Positions 1-18,010 of a stretch of 64,000 nt of DNA are shown piece by piece. Source of the stretch: Albula goreensis (lineage: Eukaryota > Chordata > Actinopteri > Albuliformes > Albulidae); NCBI GenBank assembly GCA_022829145.1, contig CM040764.1:17439361-17503360 (forward strand). Direction: 5' to 3'. A program made the position numbers and the translations under genes. A model generated the notes under the pieces. It did not search any database, had not been told where the DNA came from, and saw only the letters and a list, made by a program, of their open reading frames with translations. Each line of letters starts with the position of its first letter. The stretch's first letter is position 1.

Positions 1-1855
1 CTTTCACGAACAGCCAACAACTCTTTTAGATAATAATTCCCATGATTCCCTTGCACTCACATTTATTAGGACTACTTCAAAACAAATGCAATGACATGAG
101 AATTCGCCAAAGATATTTACACCTTCTTAATGCTTTACCAACATCGACATGAAATTTCTCCAAGTGGATGTTGTGTGTGGCAGACTCTTTACCCAAAACT
201 GAAGAGGAGTGACACACTTTAGTTACTGCCTTAAAGAGAGACATGAGAGAATGAGGTTAGAGAATAATGGTAGATTCTGCACAGACACAGACACAAACAT
301 ATACAAGGACATGCCTGGGATCATTAGAGAATTGGCTTAATTGCTGGAGGTGGGAGTTGAGGCATTTTCTGAGAGAGGCTGTGCTAATTTATGTTGGGTT
401 CAACAGGCCTTATAATTATGTGAAACTTTTAATTAGAATTTCTTGTGTGTATATTTGTAATATAATTATCCTCCTCTGCTCTTGCTAATATCACCCAGTG
501 GATGAAATTAAATCCACCCACTCCTGAACAGCACAAAGGCCAATTTATTGCTTTCCATTCAAAAGCCTCCTTCCCTGAGTGGAAGTATAATGACAGATGT
601 AAGAAAAACAGTTTTTCAAAACACAAAGGCTTCAACAAATCTGAAAACAGTTTGCTATGGGAAAAAAAAACATTTAAGAAAGTGTCCAGGAAAATGTTCT
701 CTAATCTTTTGCATTTTAACATTTTGCCTCTGTGATGCATTCCTTTCCCCTCTGACGTGAGATGGATTGGACAAAATGAAAATTGCTTAACTATGCTGAG
801 GCAAGATAAACACCTGACTGCACCACAGTTATGCCAAAGCCCATACTTAGACCAGGGCAGCCTAATGCAGGTATGACAGGAGAGAGCCATTCACTCTGCC
901 CTCAGTTACGTCAACCTTCAATTTCTAGTTACTTCAGTTACATGACCTATAATTTAAAAACCTATCATTACATGATGAAAGAACTGATGTATCTCAGCTC
1001 AGAAATTCTTAGATTACATGCAAAAAAAGAAATATTAAAATCTCATAATAGCTCATCAGTGACATCAAATTTCAACTTACATTTCCATTTTGAGTAGAAA
1101 TGCATATGACATCAAACAACACAAGATCAGAATGAAGGCTACAATATGACAATCCCCATAAGCAGATAATTCTTATAAGCATATTCTGTAAGCAGAATCT
1201 CAAAATACTTGAATTTAAGAGGAGGAACTCAACTCCTCAACACCCTTTGAGTAAACGCATTCTGTGCCGGTGGATTCATCAATCATTAGCTAAGGAGGGA
1301 GGGAGGGTTTATGAAGACAGTTAAACTGGAGAATGATTATATGGCCAGATTAAGGTAGTGAATTTCACTGGAACACTAGAGGGTACCTGTCATATTCGTT
1401 ATGAGTGGCAGCAGATGACCACAGTGACTCAGGGCCCTGGTTTCACATCTCATAAGAGTCTCTACAGCAGTGCCGCCCCCTCACTGCACTGTGACATTGG
1501 TGTTCAGCTTGGTCCACAGCTAAGGCCGCCTGTACTATCCCATCAACATCTCTTCCAGCAGAATCTTGTGTCTCCCCATTCAGTCTCCCATCCAAGAATT
1601 AACTGATTCAGCTCTGTTTAGCTTCAGCCATCAAGCAGGAGTCAGGCTGGCCACACCGCACCTTTTTTGCTCAAACAATGTATGCCTGCATTCATCAAGG
1701 CATGTAATACTTTCACAAGTATGAAGGGGGGATGCCTCAACTACATTGGCATAGTATGGCTGCTCATTCAGAAATGCAGTGTATCTGGTCCTGTGGCCAT
1801 TCATTTTCAATTATTCATGCTGGGCAGTGTCTGCAGTGCACTGGAAAAGCTAGAC

Positions 1856-1883
1856 CTGGGCTGGGCTGGGCTGGGCTGGGCTG
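1856..1883. repeat. CTGGG pentanucleotide tandem repeat
   Basis: Five perfect CTGGG units (1856-1880) followed by a degenerate CTGAG unit. Short minisatellite-like tract in non-coding DNA. Confidence 0.85.
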
Positions 1884-4800
1884 AGCCAGGCTAACGCTGA
1901 AAAAACGGATGAAAAGGTCCTGGAGACTGTCCCACTGGATCCCCTCCCCTGCCCTGCCGTGGGTTGTGTCTCAGTGTGCTTTCTCTGTGAAACGCTCCAT
2001 TAGAGTATCACACATGACCTTTGGTTCGGAAGCATTCAGAGCTGCAGATATTCACGGCTCATTTCTTGGCACTGCTGCCCTGTGCACCAGCCAGCTCCAG
2101 GCTGCCTCCGAAAAAATGTTCTGTGGGAGTTCTGAGGGTTCGGTGCTCTCTCTGGCTGATAAATCTTACCAAACCAAAGTCAGCATGCAATGATTCCTCT
2201 CTCCTAGCCACAACTGACACATTGCGCATTCATGTCAGAATTGCATGGTATAAATGATTCCTGTACTAGAGAGTCAGTCAGGAAGGCTGCTAATGGATTC
2301 CTCTCTCTTGTCAGGAGAGAAATTGTCGAGTGATTCAAAAGAAATGGTGGCAGCGGGCATTCAAGTATCTGTAGAGCTAGAAGCCAAGAGCTGACACTCT
2401 GAGAATCTCTGCTATGGTAAACTCCTTTCCACATACTTGTAGGAGACAGGATTGTCATTCTGCTACAACACAACACTTAGGGAAGTGTGCTGCTGGGATA
2501 ACTTCAGCTAGGGGAGCTCCTGTCTCACTGGCTCACTGTTTCTGGGGAAGTGGTGAAACTCATGTGTAGGCTGTCACTTTAGTTATAAACATTACCCACA
2601 CAAAGCCAGTTTACACCTTCACTGTATAACAGCTGGGTCTCATTGCCACTGTACAGCATATTCCTCTGTGGCAGAAACAGAAAGCAAGGACACATGTGCT
2701 GCAATGCCAGTCACTCTGGTATCACTTTGGAATGCTTTCTGAATGGCCTTGTTTATTTAAAGCTGTGAGGACCAAATTTTCTTGTTGACTGAGTTTCAGC
2801 TGTGAGGGTCAACGGAGACCACATTTAGACAGGTAACTCTGTGAGTTATGCATGTGGCTGCCTGGAAACAGCAGTGCTCTGTTGTGCCATGTGGGCAGTG
2901 GAGCAGGTTCACAGCATGCAGGCTGTTATCTTAGTGGGCCATGCCGTTCCACCACTGCTCACCAGCCAATAGCATATCCTGCCTCTTGCCAGAAAACAGG
3001 AAGCAGCACCTGCCAGCTACCACTGTTTTGCACACCAATTCCACATTGACCTCCCGTTCACTGCATCTCAGTGCAATAAAATACAAAAACAATCCAGGTA
3101 TTACCCCAATCAATACATACAGTGTTGTGATAGATTCATAAAAGAGCTATACTTGACCAGTAGTTCAGCAATATCAAAAGAAAGGGAACAACTTTTCACT
3201 CATTTAGCATGCTCATTAAGTACCCAATGAAGGATCTGAAAATGTGTACAGTTTCTTTATAAGCAAATAACCACTTCCCCAATACAATGTTGATTATTAT
3301 TCTGCTTCTACAGAAAAGGGAAAATGGAAAATGACAATGGTTTCAAAAGTAGGGGAGGAATGGAGAGAGTAGGTCTGATTCTCCACTGACTCAGAAACTG
3401 AGTTCAGACCGACACAGTCCAGACACCAGAAAAAACAACAGAGATTCAGTGGAGTCTCAGTATCCCAGAACCCGCCTTGCATTCAAAGGCACAGTACTGC
3501 AAAGAGGCACCTAATCTGTTCACAGCCTCTGATGACAGTCCTGTTTTATATATATATACAATTTCAGTGCTTTCCTCACACATCATTCCTTTGTTCTAAA
3601 TAATTTGGTTTAATAAAAATTGCTAAATAAATAAATTAGCAAGTCTGCGCTGCAGCATTCAATAAGCATCTTCTTTTGCATATTAAGTGACAGACTCTCT
3701 CAATCTGAGCTGTGAGCAAGCAGAATACATTATTTCCTACACTCTGTGCATGGTCACCAGCAGATAAAAGCATCTTTTGTTTTAACTCACAAACAGTACA
3801 TGCCTTTGTAGTGTGCGCTGTACATCCCCATTGTATATGCATTGTCTGGTGCAGCACAGAAGAAATTAATACATTTTTAATCTTTAAAACAATAGACAAT
3901 AGCCAATATTTACATATCTCCTAACAAGTCATATTTTCCCAATAAACCATGTGTTGTGAACCAGCTCAATTACTTATGCAGTCAACAGCTTACTATTACA
4001 TGCTGAGCATAATCTATTGTAGCCTGCTGCATTGGATACCGCTGGTACTCACTTCAGATGAAGCCAGTACTATTTAGTACAAAAAAGTCCAAGTCTATGC
4101 AATTACCAGGAGTCCAGAACCCAAACAATACAAGTCTTCAAATATGTATATGGCTTTTTCATTAAGATGGATTCATGTTTCTGTGGTTTTAAGAATGATG
4201 GGGTCATTCCACTATCCAATCAGTACCCTGAGAAGACTAAAACTACACCAAACTAAAACCTCAACCTCTAGTGTTATTCACACAGTACAATTCTTTCATC
4301 ATGCCCAGTTCAAGCAAAGCAATGAACTACTTCAGAAAAATTAACCCATGAGTACATACCTACCCAGACGATATTTTTAGAAAGAACAAGTAAGCAGCGC
4401 TTTTGGGGTTACCAGTTGTTTCATGACCTCCTGCTTCAGAGGTTGAAGACATGACAAACCCTTTGTATTTTTAATTTTTGTCTACGATGGCTTGACACAG
4501 ATTTCCGTTTAGATTGGTAAAAAAGTCACTGGTTGTTTTGTAAAGACGAGAGAAGAAAGGGACAGTCAGCATTTGGCCTCAACTCAGATAAACTGCTCCC
4601 TGTCGACTCTAAATAGCAGGATCATGATTTAATTTGCTGCAGACTGGGACAGTACTGCAGGACAGGACGTCACTGGCACCCAGGACTCTTACTGCCGCTA
4701 ACCACATAAAATATGTGTTTGATCCCCTGACCTAAGATGTAGATGTCAAACACTGTGTACCACTGACCAGGCCAGTGCTGTGGAATGACTCTTTTCTCCT

Positions 4801-5797
4801 TACCTGCTATCCCATGAGAACATGGCCCTGCTCTGTAATACAAAAACTGATGGGTTACACCTGGAAGCCTGACTCTTTCCAGGAAGAGCAGAGAGGGGAG
4901 AACTGTGCTGGTTTGGAGCAGCATTTCATCAGTACGCCCTGCCAAAGGAAGAGCTAGCAGTGAAGCTGAGGAGTGCGGGATTACGGAGTGCAGGCAATAC
5001 ACGTGGGATGTTCTGGAGTCAGGAGTAAATCTGCAGAGTGGGGAAATCGCTAACCAGCTTCTGGCTTTGGGGGAGCAGAAATGTTCACAGCTCCCTCCCT
5101 CTCTCTCTCTCTCTGCAGGGGTCCTCTTTAATTATCCGCATTCAAGAGGCACTCAGCCTGCTATATGCCTGGGCAGGCTTTCAGAGGGCGATTCCACGAT
5201 AGCATACATGTGTTAAAGTCTACGATGGCTGAGGCTGCAGACACTGGAAAATGTGTCCCGCTATGACTGCATTGTGTTTAGTCAAGTAGGTGGTTGAAGA
5301 TTGGGCATCTGTGGTATTTTCAGAATAACATTGGTGGCCATGAATAAAACGTGTCACACATGTCCTCCTGATTGGTCATCTGGTAAAAACAGTGATGATG
5401 ATGATGAAGACAAGAGGGTGGTAGAGAATATTGTAGAGAAAAACAGTCAATAAAAAATAAAGTATGATTAAAAAAAGCCTCATGCATGTGTGACAGTGTT
5501 CCATCAAGGCCTGGATTGGAGGGTGTTACAGCTTAGCGTGCCCAACATAAACAGGCCTCCAATGATAACTCGCTGTGTTGTCAAGGACAGATCAGCGGCT
5601 GGACCTGAATGGCTGACACCCACACAAATGAGGGGTGAGAGCCATGTAACTTTGAGGAGCATAAACTCAAAACAGACAGAAGGTCCTCTCCTCTGTTATC
5701 TTCAGCGCTTTGCTGTCAGGCACAATGAATGCCTTTTAATACTCCCTCACATAGGACAGTCATTCAGGAGTGCAGAAGCACTGCAGGGATGAACATG

Positions 5798-5823
5798 CAC
5801 ACACACACACACACACACACACA
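5798..5823. repeat. (CA)13 microsatellite
   Basis: Uninterrupted CA dinucleotide run, about 110 bases before a much longer CA run at 5935. Confidence 0.9.
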
Positions 5824-5933
5824 AGACCAGCTAGCGCAGCATTCAGACCATGGACAGAGGTCTACACACATGATAACACACACAAACCAGAGACCTATCA
5901 CAGCATGCAGTCCACAGTTCACAGTGTGCATAT

Positions 5934-5934
<1 letters not shown>

Positions 5935-6016
<82 letters not shown>
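5935..6016. repeat. (CA)41 microsatellite
   Basis: Uninterrupted 82-base CA run. Long open frames across it (poly His-Thr or poly Val-Cys) are artefacts of the repeat. A GT run in the opposite sense lies 0.7 kb downstream. Confidence 0.95.
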
Positions 6017-6019
<3 letters not shown>

Positions 6020-6191
6020 GTGCAGTCTCTATCACTCTCACTCTCTAACATACATACACACAGTCGTTCCCCCATAACCTATTCAGCTGTAGGTTTGCCT
6101 GATCTGGTCATTCACACTTACCATTTGTACCTTCAGGCCAGCTTGGACCTGACTCCTCCATCAGCTTTCTGAGCAAAAATAGTTCACAGAA

Positions 6192-6265
6192 TATTGCATT
6201 ACATTACAGGCATTTTGCAGGCACTTTTATCCAGAGCGACTTACAACTCAAAGTGCATTATGCTG
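6192..6265 (+). mobile_element. Fragment of widespread teleost dispersed repeat
   Basis: The stretch contains CATTTTGCAGGCACTTTT followed by ATCCAGAGCGACTTACAA. From memory this closely resembles the motif found at very high copy in many teleost genomes (a GGCATTT-type start, then TTATCCAGAGCGACTTACA). Only a short core is visible, with no terminal repeats or coding capacity, so the parent family cannot be named. Confidence 0.5.
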
Positions 6266-6702
6266 GGGAAAAGAGTGCTAAAGTGTGAGAATGGGGTAAA
6301 AGTCCCAAGTGTCAGAATATTTTTGTAATTAAATAAATACAACAAATACAAATATTGTAATGTCCCTTACATATTAAAGTTATAATATTGTGTAATAAAA
6401 AGACAGAGAACACAACAAACAAAAAGCTTTACATTCCAAATTAAGCCCCTGAATTAACTGGAGGCACCTCTTTAGACTTCAGGAATCACTTTCTCTCTCA
6501 TCAGTGTGAGCTCCCATCTGTCAGCTCAGCTCTTCTCTCTCTGTTCCCACATGTAGTAAACTAAAGGCACATTTGGAACGGAGACTGCACTCAGTCAAGT
6601 GCTTTGTGACTGCTCTGTAGTGGTCCACGGGGAAGCTGGGACATTCTCTCCAGTTTCTTTTAACTGAGAGAAGCCTATTTGGAACCCCAAGGTCTTTATT
6701 TG

Positions 6703-6704
<2 letters not shown>

Positions 6705-6760
<56 letters not shown>

Positions 6761-6768
6761 TGTGTGTG
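6705..6768. repeat. (GT)n microsatellite
   Basis: 64-base GT run with one interruption (TC at 6759-6760). It is the complement of the CA runs at 5798 and 5935. Confidence 0.93.
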
Positions 6769-9700
6769 GGGTCATTAGGAAATTGGCTGTGTGACTGTGT
6801 AGTAATAGAAGGGAGAACGTCACAGTCCTTAGGGAAAGCCTGCTACAGCTTGCTCATAGCCTCCTCTGGCTACAACAGTCTGTCCCCTACCACAATCATT
6901 CATGGCGTGTTATGAAGTCATGACATCATGAGGAGATACATAAACAGTAAGACCCTTAAATATTTTCAGATTTACAAAAACTTCTCCCTGCACAAAACTT
7001 GAAACATGTTCCTTTTTTAATCAAGACAAAAAGTACAGTACATCACTGATACAGCTGGAGGGGAAGACAGGAAAAACACATGACACCCGGCACTCAAATT
7101 AATAATTTACTGCAGATGTACATCTTGATTTTCACAGCTAGATTCCTGAAGGAGTCTTCCAATACAGTATACCCCCCTGGCCCAGAGCACATTAAAGTAT
7201 AACCACCAGGCTGAACTGTACACCACATACAGACATAACACAAGCAAAGCCTTGAAAAAAAGAGAGCTGCCACAATGTACTGTATTGTACGGTCATCTGC
7301 AGAATTTCTCAAAGAGGCAAAATGCATACGATATATACAACTTTTAACAAGCACATCTTTTCCTGAATCAGCACTTACTGCTGAACTGATATCAGAGGAG
7401 AAATGTGGGATAGCTGCGGGTCTTCAAGGATTTAGACTTGTATTCTCTGTGTCTCTCCAAGAACTTTGCCTATTCAACAATTCTCTTGGAAAACAGGAGC
7501 CGCTCTCTGTAACATTCACCAGTCACCTACTTTCCGACCATTAAGTGACATTTTATATGCACATACCTAACTGGAGACATCCAAGTCCTGAAAGGCTGAA
7601 TAGAAAACACACTGAATAGAAAAGGCATTCTATTAAAAGAGTAGAATTCAAACGTCTCTGATTCATTTGGCTGACTCAGTCAGTCCAGTATACCCATTCT
7701 GGGCAGAGATAGAGGGCTTGTGTGTGTGAACGCACTTATATGCGCCTCAGAAACTGATCATTTAATCTATACTGCCTGATCCTGAACTGGAAAACCTATA
7801 TTCAATAAAGTCACAGCACCTGGCATTTTCTCAGATGCACAGTTACTTCACACTGTGAATAATCGTAGTGTGGCTGTAAGTATATCTGTTGTCACCATGG
7901 GGTCGAAGATCCCTGCGCAAGCACTGACATACATATATGCATATATGCATGTGTGTGCATGTACATCTCCAACCCCAAGGTGACAGCAGGTATACTCACA
8001 GCGTCACAGTGATTAGTCACAATGTCCTGTAACTGTGCACCAGAGGAAACGCCAGGTGCTGCGACACACACCCCTCTGGGGTAAGTCAGGTCTGGACCTG
8101 GCCCACTGATTCACCAGACTGGCTGTGCATGAACATAGCCCACACTGTGGATCTCACCCATGCTGCTTGGCACTGTCCCAAATGTAGCACTGGGGGGCTG
8201 GGTGCTCCAAAGTTGCCCCATTTTGGCATACAACTCCTGTAGAGTTGACTGTGTGGTCTTATGTTGCCATTCTAAATACATTGAAAACAAGGAGTAAGGT
8301 TGTGCAAGTTTGTATGTATTAACATATAAAATGATATGAAATGATAAAACAATCAGGTGACTAAATTCAGGGTCGTTTGTGAAAACATACATATTGCCTG
8401 GGAATAGTTTAAATAGCAGTTAAAAAATGTGAAGAAAAGATACGCTTTTCTTATCCAGGTGTTCCTGCCAACTGACACATTTTAATAAGCCTTACAGACT
8501 TCTCATCCCAGAAAGTGAAAAGGGTTATGAACAGTATTCAGTTTAGGAAGAGGAGGATTACAGATACTTAAAATTGCAGATGTTCTCAGTCTGATGATAA
8601 AAATCAGTGCATTAACCCATTCACATATATCTCAAAGTGACTCTGTAATTTGCTCTTGTCTGCTGTTTTATGGTGGGGTGTAACAATGGGTATTATCACC
8701 CCTGGCTGCTTGCTGAGGTACATACCTGTCTCTACTTGCCCACTCAGACTTTCTGTCTTTAACTGTCTTTATTCCCGCACAGAACTGGCTCACTCTCTCC
8801 CTTCCTGAAGACAGTAACTTGTGCTCCTCACACCTCCCACTAGGATCTTGCAGCAAAGGAACATAATTCTTGTTATTTGTCATGCAAAATCATAATCATA
8901 TGAAATAATCAGACGTCTGACAAAATGCCAGAAAATATCCATGACTATTCTTTCTCAGCCCATCCATCACTGACTGTAGATTTCTTTCTAAGGGCACGGT
9001 CTAGCAATAATAAGAAACCCTGCCATGATATTAAATCACAGCGTGACCTTGTACATGCCCAGATTCCAAGGAAAACTTTGCACAGCAGCCGTTCATATCC
9101 ATTTCTAACAAGGTAAGTGCCTTTTCATAAGCACAGGCGACAAATTTGTGATTTGCTGACTTTATTACATGAGGTGTACTATACAGTGGAGTCTGCTCCC
9201 CCACCCCCTTCCCTCAGCCTCACTTTCGCAGTTAAGGATTTCTGCAGGAAATTGCATTTATTGGCAAGTCCACAGTGCTGCAGAAAATGTAATATTCAAA
9301 TGCGCCTTCGTTTGCTACAGTGAATGTGTTCATCTCCTGTATCAAACTTTACCACTTGACCGGTACCACCAGGATTACATTTTAAAGACTAAAGCCAAGA
9401 ACTTATTTGATCGGCTACATTCTAGTTAATTTTATCACGTAAATGATATCAGCATCGAGTTTGCCTTTGTGTGGAGAAAAAAATACAGTGTATCGGGAAA
9501 GTCGCAACGCACGATTGTACGAATCCCCTGACAGCTCTGGATTGATTTTGTCATGATATGACAACGATGCACAATTTATCAACACGCTGAGCCCAGCATA
9601 AAGATGATGCTTAAGAAATAAAAGATCCAGTTGCTGGAGAATGTAATGAAGACTGACTCCCAGTCCAACACATTTGCAAAGATAAATACAGTTACACGTT

Positions 9701-10199
9701 TACTCAACCTTAAGTAAATAGCAACATTGCTGCTGTTCTGGACCAGTAATAACTGCTGAATATCATATGAGAGCAATTGGATTCATCTAAATTACTCAGA
9801 ATATTATAACACAATAGTAAAGAAAATCTCAAACACGCTGTCTGATATATATCTGGTTTGAAAGCTTATCTATAAGAAATAAAATAGTAGTTTAAAATAT
9901 TAAACTACTGGCCGTCACACACAAATATCGGATAGTTAACCAGTTACCAAATTTGGTCCCCAATCAAATACCGTTAATGTATACAGTAAAACATAAAGTA
10001 GCCGGCATGCAGCACTGACAATTATTTTTATTGTCAGTGAATCAGGTAGAAACTCTCTTTTAAAGCTGCATCAGATTGCTTACTGTATACAGCTAATTCA
10101 ATATGTAGGTAAAGCAAAAACTGAAAATGTAAAAAAGCAGACAGCCAGCTATATTTGCTTGCTTTCCCGAAGCTGAGAACCCATCTGAGTTACACTTAC

Positions 10200-10360
10200 C
10201 TTGGAGCCGTTTTACAATCCACGGATCTAAACATTAACTTTCCATAGAACAAAGTGCGATCGTATAATCAGTGTAGCCAGGGTTTCAGTATTACTGCTTT
10301 GAAGCCACTTGCTTGGGATTTATTTTAAACCTTGTTGAGCGTTCCCTTATGCCCAACACC
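10200..10360 (-). other. Putative non-coding first exon (evi5?)
   Basis: Read on the minus strand, this block ends in CCAAG followed by GTAAGTG (donor at 10199), a near-consensus 5' splice site. A promoter-like block lies just upstream (10,360-10,465). No convincing coding frame runs through it, so it would be 5' UTR. By human synteny the gene transcribed leftwards next to RPL5 is EVI5. The start of transcription is not visible; the 5' limit given is approximate. Without a downstream coding exon in the window, the assignment rests on position only. Confidence 0.3.
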
Positions 10361-10465
10361 CAAAACCAATGAAACTCTGTAACCGTGTACACAATCATAC
10401 ACCGCAGATCGTGCTCACCAGCAGCTTGAGTCTACGTCAGACGGGCCTCTCACAGGGCATGCGCT
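10360..10465 (-). promoter_or_regulatory. Minus-strand promoter-like block (NRF1, CRE, CCAAT)
   Basis: Within 100 bases there is a GCATGCGC NRF1-type core (10457-10464), a CRE-like TGACGTA on the minus strand (10433-10439) and an inverted CCAAT (10366-10370, ATTGG on the minus strand). Together with the splice donor at 10199 this suggests a leftward promoter. Each motif alone is weak evidence. Confidence 0.35.
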
Positions 10466-12140
10466 TAATTTAAAGGGGATGCGTTCTGCAAGATTTGGGA
10501 TGAAGACAGTTGCCTACAAATGTATTATGACAGTCACTAGGCTATGTAGAAAGTCAACTTACCCCATAACACTCAAATCTCGACCGATTTCCCAGTCGAC
10601 AAAATTCAGTGTCAATGTGTGTTGTTTGAATCCCTCTTTGATACTTGTTTGTTCGCAAATTCTTCCCAAGACCTTGCAATATTCACATACAAACTCACAC
10701 GAGCTGACGAGCACAACTAATCAGTTTAAGACTCACCTTCACTGCGCCGATCAGGATCAGTGACGACACAACTGTGCAGCAAGTTTACACTGACGCATAC
10801 ACACGTTGTTGGGAAGTATTATCGCCAAACTCTTCTACTGGTGATAGAAACCTCAGAAGGGAAGCTAATCTCATGGTTTTTTAGTGTACTCTGGCTATTT
10901 TCATCCACAGGAGCACTGATTTTTAGATTTATATTTGTGTGCACGATTTTATTACACAGCACGAGTCGTTTTTGTCAAATTATTGAACAACATACTTTTG
11001 TATGAGTGTTGGTCACCAAGGGAGATACCTACCTGGCAAATTCCTGACAGGACAGAATATTTACCACGAAAAAGAGTTGACAGTGGAGTAGTCAAACGGG
11101 ATTTAGTTCAATCATTCATATTTCTGAAGCAATGGTATATAGGCATTTAGACCATGGTCTAAACATCCACATAATACGTTCATTATTCACGCAAATCAAC
11201 AATCTCAATTTCATTTTCGACTATGCATTGAAATGATTGCCCAAAATATGCAATGACTATCTTGATCAATACTTTTGAGATAATAAGTAGAATACAGGAA
11301 ACAAAGTGATTGAATTATAGATAACTGAGACAGAAAAAAAAGCCCTTTGTATCCTGACTGGGAGGGGCTGACAGTTGAATCATGATGGGGGTGGTCTTCG
11401 TTATTCTTTCTCTCAGTACACAGACCAATCACTGTATGTCACTGACTTTCCATAAGCTTCCTCACTTCATACATTAATTGTCTGTTAATTTGTTTAATTT
11501 CAAAGGAGTGATATGAAGCCTCGCTGATACAGTAAGACGCTGTGAATTTATTGTCGAGGTACTCCCTCTGCTGGTTGCGTAAATTACCAAACAAAAATAT
11601 TTTACGTCCTAAAGTCTGTAGGTTGTGATTAATTACGATACCTCGTTTATACATTTTCCGCTTTTCCCTCCCGAAAAAAATATGTTGGTAGACCGCTGCA
11701 AACATCCTCCATGGACTTACGAATAAATAGCGGAACACGAGACAGTTCTATTGGATAGTCAGAAGAACGAAGTCAGCGTTTATTCAGGTCATAACCCTGC
11801 AGGAACTCTCCCGTTTAGGAGATGCCATGGGACTGGATTGATGAGGTTATCTTCCCCATTTAAGATGAAGTCCAACTCCTGGCCAGGGGCTTCACCATGT
11901 ACACAACTCAACGACTTTTAGGTTTGTGTAAACATTTGATAATGGTATATGGAAGAACAAAGTCTGATGAAGAAAGTGTTGCCACTCTCCAGAAATTACC
12001 AGATCTATAGAAAGTCTTCTCCGTCTCCATTCTCGCGAACAACAGTATTTTGTGATAGTGGTTCGTCTACTTAGTATCGCCGCAAGACTGCATGCAGTTT
12101 TTCCTCCAAAACAGAGGGGGCAGAAGTATTGGTGCTCACT

Positions 12141-12181
12141 GCATGCGCCTGCTACCATTTCCCGAGCATGCGCAGATCACA
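12141..12181 (+). promoter_or_regulatory. rpl5 core promoter with two NRF1-like sites
   Basis: Two copies of GCATGCGC (12141-12148 and 12166-12173), the core of the NRF1 palindrome, lie just upstream of the pyrimidine tract where rpl5 transcription probably starts. No TATA box is evident, as is common for ribosomal protein genes. Confidence 0.5.
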
Positions 12182-12265
12182 CTTTCTTTTCCCAGTGCAA
12201 CGGAGTTAGAACCTTAGTCTGTAGACTGTAGTCTCCAGGCTAACGGAGGTCGAAAAGCCTGCAAA
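12182..12265 (+). promoter_or_regulatory. rpl5 5' UTR with 5' TOP tract
   Basis: The run CTTTCTTTTCCC at 12182-12193 fits a 5' terminal oligopyrimidine (TOP) start. TOP tracts place ribosomal-protein mRNAs under mTOR/LARP1 translational control. Starting at C12182 would give an 84-base 5' UTR that ends at the exon-1 ATG. The exact start is inferred. Confidence 0.5.
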
Positions 12266-17112
<4,847 letters not shown>

Positions 17113-17164
17113 AAAACAGAGTCCCCTTCTATCACATCCTGCAAAAAAATCAATACTTTGTTCT

Positions 17165-17170
17165 AATAAA
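17165..17170 (+). terminator. rpl5 polyadenylation signal AATAAA
   Basis: Canonical AATAAA 53 bases after the stop codon, giving a very short 3' UTR, as is usual for ribosomal protein mRNAs. Confidence 0.8.
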
Positions 17171-17189
17171 TCTATTGAAAAAAGGACTG

Positions 17190-18000
17190 TGTCATTGGTA
17201 ACTTTTATAAAGCATTGGTAGGATTCCTGTGCCAGCTGACAAAAAGCCAAGTCCCTCTGTCCAGTGCTAGAAAGGGAAGGGTGCCTGTTCTAGAGTTGTA
17301 GCATCTGCAGATTAGTGGAACAGATTCTTCATACAATCCCGAGTCCACATTTTGCACAATTTCTCATGCAAATGTCAGGGACAATGATGGACATTATTTT
17401 TGCACACAAAAAGATTGTCCAAACCTTGACATTAAAGTCTGAAGCACTTGGCACCTCAAGGCCATTTGTGTTCGTGTCTTTCTATTCATTTTCAATAATG
17501 GGGTCGCCATTACCTTGACTGGATTAACTTGCAAAATGCATAACCGTTCAATAACACTTTTGTAGAAGGATATCTATCTAGTCAAAACATCAGACTGGGC
17601 TAAATATAGCACATCGATCCCTTTTCAGAACCTTGCAGTTTCCATTCAGGAATAAGTTTGGTGCACTCTTTTTGCCCCATACAGGCTTTTAGTCCCTTTA
17701 GAAAAACAGTTCTGGGATTAGCTTTAAAGATGGCTGGAAAACAAATTGATTATAGCATGCTTGGATCAACTATTTATACTCAAAGTGAAACTGGATCAAA
17801 TAGGAACTATCCAGCAAACAATTTTACACAGTACATATAGACCAAAAAATGGATAAAAAAAGCCTATCTTACCAATGAATGCAGCAAGGCATAGTGACCA
17901 CAGTGGACACAACCAAGAGTGATGCACCCCATTCTGTTACTGTATCTGTGCGGGTTTTTTTCTATGCAACATATGGAGTAAGAGACTCATTGTGTTGTAC
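17190..18000. other. Intergenic stretch between convergent rpl5 and dipk1a
   Basis: No exon, RNA gene or clear repeat is visible. Moderately AT-rich DNA between two 3' ends. Confidence 0.5.
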
Positions 18001-18004
18001 ATCA

Positions 18005-18010
18005 TTTAAT
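18005..18010 (-). terminator. Candidate dipk1a polyadenylation signal ATTAAA
   Basis: Plus-strand TTTAAT reads ATTAAA on the minus strand, about 0.6 kb after the dipk1a stop. I found no minus-strand AATAAA in the first 0.6 kb. Other variants could be used. Confidence 0.3.

Larger units (their letters stand above)
1..10199. other. No coding exon found; probable evi5 first intron/upstream DNA
   Basis: I see no exon with recognisable protein similarity on either strand. The open frames here are short, lack paired splice sites and match no family I know. The stretch holds a pentanucleotide repeat, CA and GT microsatellites and one degraded fish dispersed-repeat motif. In human, the gene next to RPL5 on this side is EVI5, transcribed away from RPL5. 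If the minus-strand exon proposed at 10,200-10,360 is real, most of this stretch would be the first intron of evi5. That is inference from synteny: no EVI5 TBC-domain or coiled-coil exon is present. Confidence 0.45.

Noticed and set aside
429..890. 153-codon minus-strand open frame
   Set aside because: No recognisable domain, no splice or promoter context, composition like translated AT-rich non-coding DNA.
5729..6172. 147-codon open frame rich in His-Thr, and its antisense Val-Cys frame
   Set aside because: Produced by the CA microsatellite.
8111..8280. Minus-strand segment with an acceptor-like and a donor-like site (LQELYAKMGQLWSTQ)
   Set aside because: The acceptor tract is poor and the peptide does not resemble EVI5 or any family I know.
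11561..11575. CTCF-like ACTCCCTCTGCTGG between the evi5 candidate and rpl5
   Set aside because: Only about 12 of 15 core positions match; too weak to call.
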